A stretch of DNA of 64,000 bases from NCBI GenBank assembly GCA_019925095.2, contig CM034412.1, forward strand, positions 682,001 through 746,000. The letters are read 5' to 3'. Below are positions 50,033-60,794 of the stretch, piece after piece. The position numbers were made by a program, and so were the translations under genes. The notes under the pieces are model-generated. The model was not told the DNA's origin. It saw nothing but the letters and a program-made list of their open reading frames with translations, and searched no databases. Numbering within the stretch: position 1 is the first letter of the stretch; each line of letters opens with the position of its first letter. Source of the DNA: Dendrolimus kikuchii (lineage: Eukaryota; Arthropoda; Insecta; Lepidoptera; Lasiocampidae).

Positions 50033-50393
50033 AAACAAAATCTCTCAAGCCTTACAATGTTACAAAACATCCTTTGCAGTCATAAGAATAATATTGCCCT
50101 TTGATCGTCTGAATGGAACTTCCCTACTGGACTACTCTGTGGTATATTTGCTCTTATATACGGCGAGGGGCGAATGAAATACGTACACAATTATTCTTGC
50201 TTACGTATTTATTTATAGGCCCCAGTTTACTCAACTATTGAACATTGAATCCGTGATTTTATTGTTAAAAAATACTGTCCTTCGACGCCTCGCTGTTTTC
50301 CTGAAATGAAGCAGCTTTTCAAGTTTTCTTTTACAAGTTACAGTGTTACCAGTAGTTCGGTGTGGATATTTGTTTTAATTGCAAAACTGGCAA
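50033..50393. other. No gene recognised
   Basis: No repeat or frame recognised. Confidence 0.3.
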
Positions 50394-50945
50394 GACGGCC
50401 TCTGTGGTTGAGCGGGCTAAGCCTTTGCCCTGCCTCACTGCAACGCAGAGGCTTCGGGTTCGATTCCTAGCATGGTAAATTTTGGAAATGAATTATCCGT
50501 TATTTACTATGGTCTGGGTGTTTGTTACCGGCCCCAGAGTAGTCCGTTTTTTTTTTAATTTTTTTTTTATTGCAGGAGTTCAGCAGACAGGCAGATGGCC
50601 CACTTGATGTAAAGCGGTTACCATCGCCTATAAACATTTGCAACACCAAAGGTGCTACAAATGCGCTGCTGCTCTCTACAGGGAGACTGGGACCTGGTCA
50701 CTAATGCCGGAACACAACTCAAGGTTGTTATGGCGACATACTTTAGACCGGGGGGTGGTAGCCATCCAGTCGGGCAAATGCCCTACCACCTGGCTGTGAG
50801 TTGTTTAGTCGCCTCTTACGACAGGCCGCCCCAACGCAGGAAATTGTATTCTTTCTCCATTCCTGCACAGATAAAGATATATATTATTGTATATTAACCA
50901 TAAAAAAAGCGTAACTTGCTTAATTAAGAAATAAACAAAGTGTGT
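50394..50945 (+). mobile_element. SINE type 2 split by Rep340
   Basis: 50394-50546 has TCTGTGGTTGAGCGGGCTAA and CGGGTTCGATTCCTAGC; 50874-50945 continues the body (AAGCGTAACTTGCTTAATTA). Compare 19509-19745. Confidence 0.8.
50547..50873 (-). mobile_element. Rep340, full length, in SINE type 2
   Basis: Long poly-T, ATTGCAGGAGTTCAGCAGAC to CTCCATTCCTGCACAGATA. Confidence 0.93.
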
Positions 50946-51129
50946 TTGTGTGCCGATTATTATTCGTACTATTGAAAAAATATTTAATTTATAAAATACT
51001 TATTTATTTTGAAATGTAGTATTGTATATATATAACTACGTATATATGTATGTGTTTGTATATTTATTTCTTAAATTAGTTTGAGTATTTATGTATCTAT
51101 TGCCTTTTTCCTGCAACACCTACATCGCC

Positions 51130-51280
51130 TGATTCAATTTTTTTTGATTTTGGTAGCCTGAAAGAGTTCGCGTTGAGCGATGAGGCCGCCTTTTGTATTG
51201 CCTAGAAAATATTATAAATATGGTCTATTTTTGTAATTGTATATTTTGGTGTGCAATAAAGTTTTATCTCTCTCTCTCTA
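51130..51280 (+). repeat. GATCGC-hairpin tail with (CT)n
   Basis: TGGTAGCCTGAAAGAGTTCG, GCGATGAGGCCGCCTTTTG, GTGCAATAAAGTTTTATC then (TC)n. The AATAAA box and microsatellite end fit a retroelement 3' terminus. Confidence 0.6.
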
Positions 51281-51281
51281 A

Positions 51282-51593
51282 TTTTTTTTTATTGCAGGAG
51301 ATCAGCAAACAGGCAGACGGCCCACTTGATGGAAAGCGGTTACCATCGCCTATGGACATTTGCAACAGCAAAGTTGCTAGAAATGCGCTGCCGCTCTATT
51401 AAGGAAAACTGGAACCTGGTCACTAATGCCGGAACACAACTCAAGGTTGTTATGGCGACATACTTTAGACCAGGGGTGGTAGCCATCCAGTCGGGCAAAT
51501 GCCCTACCACCTGGCTGTAGGTTGTTAAGTCGCCTCTTACGACAAGCCGCCCCAACGCAGGAAATTGTATTCTTTCTCTGTTCCTGCACGGAC
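51282..51593 (-). mobile_element. Rep340, full length
   Basis: Starts directly after the (CT)n tail of the preceding repeat; ATTGCAGGAGATCAGCAAAC to CTCTGTTCCTGCACGGACA. Confidence 0.93.
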
Positions 51594-51710
51594 AAAATTT
51601 TATTTTATTTTATTTATTTACAGAGATGACTAAAGAATAGCTATATAAGCCTTCACAAATGACAGAAGAAATATAAAAAATTAATATACACTAGTTTAAA
51701 AATAAAATAA

Positions 51711-51955
51711 ATGCAAAAGTGGATGGATGCAGAAGTCGTGGAAGGCCACGACACACCTTCCATGATCAAATTAATCGTGTACTAGCAGAAGGTGATGTCA
51801 GGAGCCTTAAGAACAGACGAGCTTGCATGACAAGAGTTATGAATGTCAAAGAGGCAAGTGAGGTGTGTAAGAATAAACCTAAATGGCACTCTGTTGTTCG
51901 TGCCTTCCCCGCAAGGGAACAGGCGTGAAGTTATGTATGTATGTATGTATGTATG
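51711..51955 (+). mobile_element. RTE-like LINE 3' end
   Basis: ATGCAAAAGTGGATGGATGC to FPAREQA-stop and a long (ATGT)n. AAAATAA-type flanks are too simple to prove a duplication. Confidence 0.93.
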
Positions 51956-52245
51956 TAAAAATAACAATAATATGTAATTTTTTTGTGACCTAGAAACTAA
52001 TTATTATTATTATTGAAATAGAGTTTGATTCCTTTCGCATTTACAAATGCTAGACTACCCGCAAACAAGTCAATGTCCGCATAATCCGATTTGCTGAGTG
52101 TATTGAATTCGTTGACAGTTCTGACAAAAAATGAGTGACGACTGAAAGTTATATTTACACGTTTATGAGATTGGACATCTTTGATGATTCAGACAGATCT
52201 TATCGGCAGCTCTAACACCGATTACTATTATCTAAATGTATATAC

Positions 52246-52290
52246 TAGCAGAAGGTGATGTCAGGAGCCTTAAGAACAGACGAGCGTGCA
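52246..52290 (+). mobile_element. RTE-like LINE internal scrap (45 bp)
   Basis: CTAGCAGAAGGTGATGTCAG to GACGAGCGTGCAT, lacking both the 5' part and the tail, between ATATA repeats. Confidence 0.85.
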
Positions 52291-52499
52291 TATATAACAC
52301 CACGTTCATGTATTGACAATATTTATTTATTTAATTCACAAAGCAAATTACAATCAATACAATAATACATTTTGACTACATTATAAATGAATGCAACTAG
52401 ATTGTTAGCCTAGTATGTGCATATATTAGGATTATAACTAAATAATACAGGAGTGCCTTGAAAGTACAAAAACAAATTAATTCTTATACTATAGATTAA

Positions 52500-52504
<5 letters not shown>

Positions 52505-52591
<87 letters not shown>
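52505..52591. repeat. (TA)n microsatellite
   Basis: About 43 uninterrupted TA units. Confidence 0.98.
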
Positions 52592-52593
<2 letters not shown>

Positions 52594-52622
52594 TTACTTA
52601 TATAATATTTTACATACTTATA

Positions 52623-52976
52623 CATACATAACTTCACGCCAGTTCCCTTGCGGGGTAGGCACGAACAACAGAGCGCCATTTAGGCCCATTCTTACACACC
52701 TCACTTGCTTCTTTGACATTCATAACTCTTGTCATGCACACTCGTCTGTTCTTAAGGCTCCTGACATCACCCTCCGCTAGTACACGATCAATTTGATCAT
52801 GGAAGGTGTGTCGTGGCCTTCCACGACTTCTGCATCCATCCACTTTTGCATTGTATATCTGTTTAATCATTCTTTCATCATGCATTCTGTCCACATGCCC
52901 GAACCACCGGAGCATTCCTTTCCTTACCTTCACCCCGACACTCTCTTTCAGACCAACTCTCTTTCTTACTTCGGTA
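52623..52976 (-). mobile_element. RTE-like LINE 3' end
   Basis: Open minus frame VKVRKGMLRWFGHVDRMHDE to AYPARELA with the CKNGPKW variant. Perfect 13 bp duplication TTACATACTTATA at 52610-52622 and 52977-52989. Confidence 0.96.
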
Positions 52977-53064
52977 TTACATACTTATATGTTTATAAAT
53001 AAATAAAATATATGTAAGTAACTGCATATTCTCTAATATTTATGTATACCACCTTTGACCAATA

Positions 53065-53225
53065 TAATCTGTTTTATTCCTGCTACGGGTTGTCTGGAAG
53101 AGATCGCTTCTTAGCGATAAGACCGCCCATTGTGCACATTTAGAATATTTTTAAGCTATAAGCTTTTCTAGGTTTTCTGTAATAATGATGTACAATAAAG
53201 TGTTATCTATCTATCTAATTATAAA
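53065..53225 (+). repeat. GATCGC-hairpin tail with (ATCT)n
   Basis: GTTGTCTGGAAGAGATCGCT, TTAGCGATAAGACCGCCC, GTACAATAAAGTGTTATC then (TATC)n. Best reference copy in + orientation. Confidence 0.65.
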
Positions 53226-53754
53226 AATAAGGAGTCATGATCAGTGCCAGACACGTTAATCGAGTTAACCGTGCGCTTGAATTTGCTGAATTTGTTTAAA
53301 TACATTTAAAGAAGAGTTGCTAGCTACCAGTTGATTGAGCAAACGAGATATTCTAGGTAATGGGTTACAATATGACGTGTTGTTTTTGTAACCCTTTAAT
53401 GCAAAAGGTGGTGGGTTACGTCACCTGTAAAGTATGTTATGAGATGGCTCAAAAGAGTTGGACAGTCAATGGAGGTAAGGAATATTTTATGCAAATAAGT
53501 TAAATCAATGCGCTACCTGCGGGGTGATAATCGCAGTAAATTAAATTTGCTGTCTTAATAATAATAATGTGTTTATTTTTTATATACAAATGTATTAAAA
53601 AACCTTAAAAAAGAATATAAATAAATATATATGTACATACAAAAACTACTACTGGATACATACCATTAGAATCCCGTATTATTCCTGAGTAACATAGGCT
53701 ATATTTAATTTAAATAAAATAAAATAACATAATATATAATAAGTATAATCCGGT
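53226..53754. other. No gene recognised
   Basis: AT-rich unrepeated sequence. Confidence 0.3.
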
Positions 53755-54070
53755 TCACGCCAGTTAAATATATATGTGAAATAATAATAATCCCTTGCGG
53801 GGTAGGCACGAACAACAAACTGCCATTTAGGCTTATTCTTACACACCTCACTTGCCTCTTTGACATTCATAACTCTTGTCATGCAAGCTCGTCTGTTCTT
53901 AAGGCTCCTGACATCACCTTTTGCTAGTACACGATCAATTTGATCATGGAAGGTGTGTCGTGGCCTTCCACGACTTCTGCATCCATCCACTTTTGCATTG
54001 TATATCTGTTTAGTCATTCTTTCCACATGCCCGAACCACCGGAGCATTCCTTTCCTTACATTCAACCCCT
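53755..54070 (-). mobile_element. RTE-like LINE fragment with 25 bp internal insertion
   Basis: TTCACGCCAGTT is separated from CCCTTGCGGGGTAGGC by about 25 AT-rich bases; the ATGT tail is lost. HDERM segment absent (VERMTKQIYN). Confidence 0.9.
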
Positions 54071-54418
54071 TGTGCTTAAATAATAATATGATCATATTTT
54101 TTCTAAAATTAATAATGTTTAATGTAAATTAGATTTTTTTGTATAATTGTAATTATGACTACGTATTTATATTTCAGACACAAATGGTTTTTTTTAATGA
54201 ATTAATATAAATAAATAAATAAATGGGCATCCGAATGCTTCATAATAATAAAGAATAGTCTTGAACAGTGCTAAATTATATATCAATGAATTGGTGGATG
54301 GAACGTGACACAACAGGTTTATTCAAAATCTGTGGAGTTTCTTAGAATTAAACGTGATTTGGTTGTGGTTGTATAATTGAAGATATGAGTAGATGAAGGA
54401 GTTATGTGACATAAAAAA
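54071..54418. other. No gene recognised
   Basis: AT-rich unrepeated sequence. Confidence 0.3.
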
Positions 54419-55021
54419 ATACATACATACATAGATAACTTCACGCCAGTTCTCTTGCGGGGTAGGCACGAACAACAGAGTGCCATTTAGGCTTATTCTT
54501 ACACACCTCACTTGCCTCTTTGACATTCTTAACTCTTGTCATGCAAGCTCGTCTGTTCTTAAGGCTCCTGACATCACCTTCTGCTAGTACACGATCAATT
54601 TGATCATGGAAGGTGTGTCGTGGCCTTCCACGACTTCTGCATCCATCCACTTTTGCATTGTATATCTGTTTAGTCATTCTTTCATCATGCATTGTTTCCA
54701 CATGCCCGAACAGACCAACTCTCTTTCTTACTTCGGAATTACGAACGCGGTCCGCGAGCGTCACTCCGCAGATCTTGCGCAGTGCTCGCATCTCGACCGC
54801 GTTTACTCTACTTTCATGCTATCTCTTCCATACCCAACTCTCGCTTCCATACGTGAGCGTAGGTACCAGCACCGCGTTGTGTATGGCGAGCTGGGCCTTC
54901 TGGCTGAGGTTCTTAGCGCCTAGAAGTTTACCTAACGCTCCATTCAAACTATTCCCCAAATTCACTCTTCTTTCTATATCAGCGGTGTACCTTCCATCCC
55001 TGCTAAAAGCACATCCAAGAT
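54419..55021 (-). mobile_element. RTE-like LINE 3' end (about 600 bp)
   Basis: Covers the CAFSRDGRYTADIERRVN block through MRALRKICGVTLADRVRN to AYPARELA. About 50 bp around RWFGHV are deleted, and a second 3-base change gives RVKNVKEASE. Flanks TAAAAAAA are compatible with but do not prove a duplication. Confidence 0.92.
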
Positions 55022-55120
55022 ACGTTACGTAAAAAAAAACGTTAAAGGAAAATGTAATATGTAAAATATGTAATGTAAACAGGCAAGGGAACCATATTAG
55101 AACTTAAAATGACGCTAGGA

Positions 55121-55385
55121 GGCCCTAAAACGCCGCAAATACTCAGCCATCGGAAATGGCTACATATTTGCGGCTTTTGGGGTCGAGACCCTGGGACCAT
55201 GGGGGCCTGAGGCGCACAAGCTTTATCGGGACATAGTCAAACGTCTGGTGGATGTCTCACGTGACCAAAAGACTGGTTTATACCTCGCACAGCGCATCAG
55301 CATTGCCATTCAGAGAGGCAACGTGGCCAGTCTTTTGGGCAGGTTTCCGACCGAGAGCGGTCTAGAACTAGATTTTATACTTTAA
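55121..55385 (+). pseudogene. C-terminal relic of unidentified mobile coding family (copy 2)
   Basis: Best copy: KYSAIGNGYIFAAFGVETLG, PWGPEAHKLYRDIVKRLVDV then [17 protein letters not shown] and a TAA at 55383-55385, after a stop at 55116-55118. The order (aromatic start, FGVETLGPWG, a helix, QRISIAIQRGN) is conserved in copies 1 and 3. I recall this signature from invertebrate retroelement proteins, but the function of this tail is unknown to me. Confidence 0.6.
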
Positions 55386-55568
55386 TTTTAGTTTGTATAT
55401 ATAGTTTATTTTTAGTTTAATTTATTGTATAGTTTAATTTATAAGTTAATTTATTTTTAGTATTTAATTATATGTTTTAAGTTAGTTTTAGTTTGATATT
55501 AATTGTTATTTTAATTTAATATTCATGTAAATAGTAATACTTAATAAATATTATAAACGCGTATGTAA
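55386..55568. other. AT-rich trailer of the preceding relic
   Basis: Repeated TTTAGTTTAATTTAT words; unlike the trailer of copy 1. Confidence 0.35.
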
Positions 55569-55644
55569 GTCCATATTCGATGGTAACCGCTTTCCATCAA
55601 GTAGGCCGTCTGCCTGTCTGCTGATCTCCTGCAATAAAAAAAAA
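55569..55644 (+). mobile_element. Rep340, strongly 5'-truncated
   Basis: GTCCATATTCGATGGTAACC to CTCCTGCAATAAAAAAAAA. Confidence 0.9.
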
Positions 55645-55828
55645 GTGTGTTTGTTACGGTTTCACACCTCAACTCAAATAACGCTTTTTGAGTTTGATTT
55701 TGAAAATAGTAAGTAATGAAGGAGTTATATGTGTAGCAAAGTGATAGTAAAAGAGCTTTGTAGGCCGATTTATCAATATTTACCAATTGTAACATATCCC
55801 TTTCATTCACTCATGTCTTCAATTATAG

Positions 55829-55965
55829 GTACTTACTTACTCTTACCCCGTTGGCTCAGCGACCCAAAGTGGGTCTTGGCCTCCGAAACAAGAGCCTGCC
55901 ACTTTTCTCTGTCCTGTGTGGTTTCTTGCCAATTATCGTCTCCTAGCTCCGACAGGATTGTTTAA
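55829..55965 (-). mobile_element. Third RTE-like family, 3' end
   Basis: The minus strand reads LSELGDDNWQETTQDREKWQ then ALVSEAKTHFGSLSQRGKSK-stop, followed by a (TAAG)n-type tail (GTAAGAGTAAGTAAGTAC). The W-x7-DRxxW pattern is typical of RTE-clade C-termini. Confidence 0.75.
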
Positions 55966-55986
55966 TTAGAGAAGGGAATACTTTTG

Positions 55987-56308
55987 AGAGTTGGTCTGAA
56001 AGAGAGTGTCGGGGTGTAGGTAAGGAAAGGAATGCTCCGGTGGTTCGGGCATGTGGAAAGAATGACTAAACAGATATACAATGCAAAAGTGGATGGATGC
56101 AGAAGTCGTGGAAGGCCACGACACACCTTCCGTGATCAAATCGATCGTGTACTAGCAGAAGGTGATGTCAGGAGCGTTAAGAACAGACGTGCATGACAAG
56201 AGCTATGAATATCAAAGAAGCAAGTGAGGTGTGTAAGAATAAGCCTGAATGGCGCTTTGTTGTTGGTGACTACCCCGCAAGGGAACTGGCGTGAAGTTAT
56301 GTATGTAT
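55987..56308 (+). mobile_element. RTE-like LINE 3' end
   Basis: AGAGTTGGTCTGAAAGAGAG to the ATGT tail; HDERM segment absent and a 4-base loss (CAGACGTGCATGAC) shifts frame. Flanks GAATACTTTTG and AAATATTTTTG are an 11 bp duplication with two mismatches. Confidence 0.92.
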
Positions 56309-57591
56309 GAAATATTTTTGCGAAAACATCTTCCTACGTCTGTTTAGGTATCTTAACGTTGTTTATTGGTAAATATATTTTTTAAGTTAACAAGTATGGA
56401 GTCATTCGCTCCCAGAATCCTAAATAGGTGTTTATTTTTATGTAGCTTTTAAAGGGCAAGATGTAAAATTTTAAAAAGTGCCAAGATTGTAGTACTAAAC
56501 AAACGAACAAGATTTATTGAATAGTTTTTATTTTGCTTTGGGGTATATGTCACTGCGGGCGTTTTATTTTCATAGTTGAAGGGACATTAACGGCGTTATT
56601 TTTGACGCTATAAACAAGACGCATTTGACCACAGCCGCTAACACCAACATTATCCCGGATAAAGCGAGAACACAGCGTAGTGTTTTTTATACGCCGCCCT
56701 AAATGTTTTCAAAGTAAAATTCACAATACTAAGTCGATATTTTCACTTACTTTGATCTCGCCTTGATTTCTCAAAGGAAATGTACTTTAAATCTCCGAAA
56801 AATCCTCCGCCCAATAATGATAATTACTGTTATTAAGCTTTACAATTTGACAAGAATCAATTTTTCCTTCCACCATTATTCGGGACAATAGCCGAACGAT
56901 TTTCCCCCACAGCCTTAAGTGTTACGCTGGAGTGGGACGGCATATCGTTTTCCCCGCGTGTTAGAGCGCGACGACGATAGATGCCCCACCGCTTAAATAG
57001 GAAGCGCGCTCGGGAAATCCAGCATTGGCTCGCAGCCTCTCCTAGCGGCAAGACCTCGCTTAAAATGTCTTAGCCTATAAAATACGTTCAAATCTTTCCT
57101 TCTTCTCTACTTCATATCATGTTTAAAGTAAAATTTGGTGCTCAATATTAGAGAAAAAAGTATTTATTTTTATATTCGGACTAGTTATGAGAACTTGTTG
57201 ATATTATAGTAGTAATTGTAGTAATTAATATAATCAATTAATAGGTAAAGAGTGTGATACGGCAAGATGAACTTCATTGGTAAGTAGAAACGCTTTGTAA
57301 GATTTTTCTTCTCATTTCTTTAGAAAATACTTCTTACTAATATAAAATGTCATATTTTTTTTACATTTTCTGTTTCAAAATGTCGGTCGTGAATTGTATT
57401 TTTGAAAGGAAATTTTGTGCAAACCCCTTAAAGGCAGTATCTACTAATAAAATACGTGTTTTAACTGACATACAACTCAAAACGATTTTATGGTCTAAGT
57501 AATATAGCGTCAGGACTTAACAAAAATAAATGATGCTGATTTTTAAAGAAACTATGACGAAAGCTGCCTATAAGAAAATTTTAATTAAACC
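56309..57591. other. 1.3 kb without recognised repeats
   Basis: The longest stretch free of the window's repeat families, with a GC-richer core at 56880-57060. A 64-codon minus frame (56857-57051, GENDMPSHSSVTLKAVGENR) is not recognised and I do not call it a gene. Best candidate for single-copy host DNA. Confidence 0.35.
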
Positions 57592-57777
57592 TGAAGCTGT
57601 GAGCCTGTACAAAGAGCTCCCAAATGACTCACCAACTCTTCACGTGATCAGAGGTCTGGTGCATACCTCGGACGACGGATCTCTATGGCAATATAGGAAA
57701 CGTAGCCAGCCTTCTGGGCACCTTACCCATAGAAGACGTTGACCTAAGTTCAGTATTCTACTTATAGTCTTAAGTGG
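57592..57777 (+). pseudogene. C-terminal relic of unidentified mobile coding family (copy 3)
   Basis: EAVSLYKEL aligns with EAHKLYRDI of copy 2, then after frameshifts DQRSGAYLGRRISMAI, a 4-base loss, and [18 protein letters not shown] sequence to CTACTTATAGTC. Dead copy; the ORF-like frame through it is a mosaic of frames. Confidence 0.6.
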
Positions 57778-57824
57778 TATAGGTATTATAAAATACTTAG
57801 TTTTCTTTATTTTATTAGTATACT

Positions 57825-57975
57825 AGCTGATACTCGCCCGCTTCGTGTGCCATAAAATGCCGTTCTTAGCTGACCTCTACTTGGCGAAAGGAAGGTCCAT
57901 GCCAAATTTCAAATCTATAGGTATTATAGATCCTGAGATATCGTGATGAGTAAACTATATACGTTATATATATAC
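57825..57975 (-). mobile_element. Helitron-like 3' fragment
   Basis: ACTAGCTGATACTCGCCCGC at the low-coordinate side is the reverse complement of a Helitron CTAG end with GCGGGCGAG; TGCCAAATTTCAAATCTATA follows. 5' terminus not seen. Confidence 0.5.
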
Positions 57976-57993
57976 ATAATGCTTAACTAAATA

Positions 57994-58202
57994 TCTTAAT
58001 ATATATAAATTACGTGTCACGTTGTTTGTCCGCGATGGACTCCTAAACTACTTGACCGATTTTAATCAAATTTGCACACCGTGTGCAGTTTGATCCGACT
58101 TGAAAGATAGGATAGCTTACATTTGGACCCGGTAGGTGGCGCTGCAATCGGGTTCTAAATTTTATTTCTTCAGGGCAGAACAACGTCTGCCGGGACAGCT
58201 AG
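57994..58202 (+). mobile_element. Helitron-B (non-autonomous)
   Basis: TCTTAATATATATAAATTAC to GTCTGCCGGGACAGCTAG, between A and T. Inverted partner at 61671-61879. Confidence 0.8.
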
Positions 58203-58553
58203 TAAGTTTATAAATATTTGTTGTTACTGTTTAGTAAACGCAAATATATTTTATAAAGTTTTGTTTTAATGGGTTTTCTAGTCAGTATTACAAAGGTCAA
58301 AAGTATCTTCAGCATTAAAACCATTTGAGGTATTAAAAGTATTAGTGTATACACTTTTCAAATGACGTGACTTCTACTGCTAGTGCGTCCGCCATTAATA
58401 TATTTTTGGTTATCTACTGTGCTCATTGCTAAACCTTTACAACTCTTGTATAAGAAGCTGACGTGGCTATTAGACCTTTCATTGTAATTGGCTGGACTGA
58501 TTCCAGATATTTAATTGGACTGATATGATTAGAAACTTATTTATTTTTATATA
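58203..58553. other. No gene recognised
   Basis: AT-rich unrepeated sequence. Confidence 0.3.
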
Positions 58554-58831
58554 CTAGCGGTTCCTGCCCTGAAAAAATAAAAAACTAAAACCCGATTCCA
58601 GCGCCGCCTACCGGGTCTAATCATGCATCTAAACTACCTTGGGTTACATTGTTGGAGTTTTAGTAGGAATCCCTAATTTTTTTGTAGTAATAAATATAGC
58701 CTATATTAATGTGGGATAAGGTAGCATGCTAATGGTGAAAGAATTTTTTGAATCGGCCCAGTAGTTTTTGAGTTTATTCGTTACAAACATACAAAAAGAC
58801 AAATCTTTCCTCTTTATAATATTAGTATAGA
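58554..58831 (-). mobile_element. Helitron-C (non-autonomous)
   Basis: Minus strand TCTATACTAATATTATAAAG to GGCAGGAACCGCTAG; interior GTAGGCGGCGCTGGAATCGG. Confidence 0.75.
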
Positions 58832-59009
58832 TTAATTCATACTCATTACTTGCCTACTTACTATTAAATAATTAAAAAAAGATTGGAGTAGGCTCCAATG
58901 GCAATAGGATATCTTTTAAATGAGATATATACATAAAAATGCATTAATATCTGTTTGTTTCAAGGCTTAACATTAAAGTGGGTATTAAGAAGATTTGTCA
59001 ATAATCTTA

Positions 59010-59245
59010 TCTTATACTAATATATAAAGCTGAAGAGTTTGTTTGTTTGAACGCGCTAATCTCAGGAACTACTGGTCCGATTTGAAAAATTCTTTTAGTG
59101 ATAGATAGCCCGTTTATCAAGGAAAGCTATAGGCTATATATCATCACGCTAAGACCAATAGGAGCGGAGTACCAACGAAGAATGTTTCAAAATCAGGGGG
59201 TTTTGAAAATAAATTCCACGCGGACGACGTCGCGGGCACAGCTAG
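59010..59245 (+). mobile_element. Helitron-A, first of a tandem pair
   Basis: TCTTATACTAATATATAAAG to CGTCGCGGGCACAGCTAG, joined directly to the next copy. Confidence 0.88.
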
Positions 59246-59483
59246 TCTTATATAAAGCTGATGAGTTTGTTTGTTTCTTTGCTTGAACGCGCTAATCTCA
59301 GGAACTACTGGGCTGATTTGAAAAATTCTTTCAGTGTTGGATAGCCCATTTATCGAGGATGGCTATAGGCTATATATCATCACGCTAAGACCAATAGGGG
59401 CGGAGCACCAATGAAGAATGTTTCAAAATTGGGCGATTTTTTTAAAACTCTTTCTCGTGGACGAAGTCGCGGGCAGAAGCTAG
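59246..59483 (+). mobile_element. Helitron-A, second of a tandem pair
   Basis: Starts TCTTATATAAAGCTGATGAG immediately after the CTAG of the first; ends CGCGGGCAGAAGCTAG before T. Confidence 0.88.
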
Positions 59484-59675
59484 TATATTATATTCTAAGG
59501 ATTGATATGTAGGCTGCTTGGTGTCACAAAAATAATGTTGTGGGGGGTGAAATAGTGAATAGGCAACCCATTGTTCTTTAAGTTGAGGATTTAAAAAATC
59601 CAATTTAGGACTTTTAGTAAGAAATAACAAAACTTGTGTTACAAGTAGTACTATGTAGTTGCGTTTCACTTCATT

Positions 59676-59836
59676 ACATACATACATACATACATAACTT
59701 CACGCCAGTTCCCTTGCGGGGTAGGCACGAACAACAGAGTGCCATTTAGGCTTATTCTTACACACCTCACTTGCCTCTTTGACATTCATAACTCTTGTCA
59801 TGCAAGCTCGTCTGTTCTTAAGGCTCCTGACATCAC
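59676..59836 (-). mobile_element. RTE-like LINE 3' end
   Basis: (ATGT)n tail to AAGGCTCCTGACATCAC. Perfect 11 bp duplication TTCACTTCATT at 59665-59675 and 59837-59847. Confidence 0.95.
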
Positions 59837-59931
59837 TTCACTTCATTCTAGAATCGAAATATAAATTAAGACGAAGCCACGACTGTAGCTAGTTATAAGA
59901 AAAACATTAAAGCATATGCGACCTTTGTCGT

Positions 59932-60105
59932 CGTGTCGTGTAGCGTAGTGGCTAGCGCACGCGTCCCAAACTCAAAGGGCGCGGGTTCGATCCTGGCCGG
60001 AACGCATGCACCACTTAGTCAGTTTTCTGATTTAACGTGCATATTGTTACAATTACCACGTGCTAACAACGGTGAAGGAAAACATCGTGATGCAACCTGC
60101 ATCGA
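59932..60105 (+). mobile_element. SINE type 1 with intact tRNA-like head
   Basis: TAGCGTAGTGGCTAGCGCAC (A box) and GCGCGGGTTCGATCCTGG (B box), then ACCACGTGCTAACAACGGTG; the last third is replaced by the paralogous segment. Confidence 0.85.
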
Positions 60106-60237
60106 GTAACAAACACACAAAAAAATAGCAACATACAGACAAATTTAGAGTTTCTTCCTTTTTGAAGTCGGTTCAAAAGATTACGAATGCACATATAAAA
60201 ATTATAATAATACATTGCTGAGAAGTTTGTTACGCTA

Positions 60238-60390
60238 CACATACATACATAACTTCACGCCAGTTCCCTTGCGGGGAAGGCACGGAGAACAGAGCGCCAT
60301 TCAGGCTTATTCTTACACACCTCACTTGCTTCTTTGACATTCATAGCTCTTGTCATGCAAGCTCGTCTGTTCTTCAGGCTCCTGACATCA
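60238..60390 (-). mobile_element. RTE-like LINE 3' end (shared insertion)
   Basis: ATGT tail to CAGGCTCCTGACATC then (CAT)n. Right duplication TTAACAGCAAATA at 60404-60416; left copy deleted here but retained at the partner locus. Confidence 0.9.
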
Positions 60391-60472
60391 TCATCATTAT
60401 CATTAACAGCAAATAAGACTGCTTTAAAAAGTTTAGTAGTTTCAGGATTTTCAATAAGTAATCTGTAAGATT

Positions 60473-60768
60473 AAGTAAGTAAGAAAGAGAGTTGGTCTGA
60501 AAGAGAGTGTCGGGGTGAAGGTAAGGAAAAGAATGCATGATGAAAGAATGACTAAACAGATATACAATGCAAAAGTGGATGGATGCAGAAGTCGTGGAAG
60601 GCCACGACACAAGGTGATGTCAGGAGCCTTAAGAACAGACGAGCGTGCATGACAAGAGTTATGAATATCAAAGAAGCAAGTGAGGTGTGTAAGAATGGAC
60701 CTAAATGGCGCTCTGTTGTTCGTGCCTACCCCGCAAGGGAACTGGCGTGAAGTTATGTATGTATGTAT
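60473..60768 (+). mobile_element. RTE-like LINE 3' end
   Basis: AAGTAAGTAAGAAAGAGAG to [12 protein letters not shown] and (ATGT)n, with two internal deletions (RWFGHVER, TFHDQIDRVLAE). Perfect 15 bp duplication GTAATCTGTAAGATT at 60458-60472 and 60769-60783. Confidence 0.96.
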
Positions 60769-60794
60769 GTAATCTGTAAGATTCCATTCCATGT

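Noticed and set aside
56857..57051. 64-codon frame GENDMPSHSSVTLKAVGENR
   Set aside because: It felt familiar but I cannot place it, and nothing around it supports expression.
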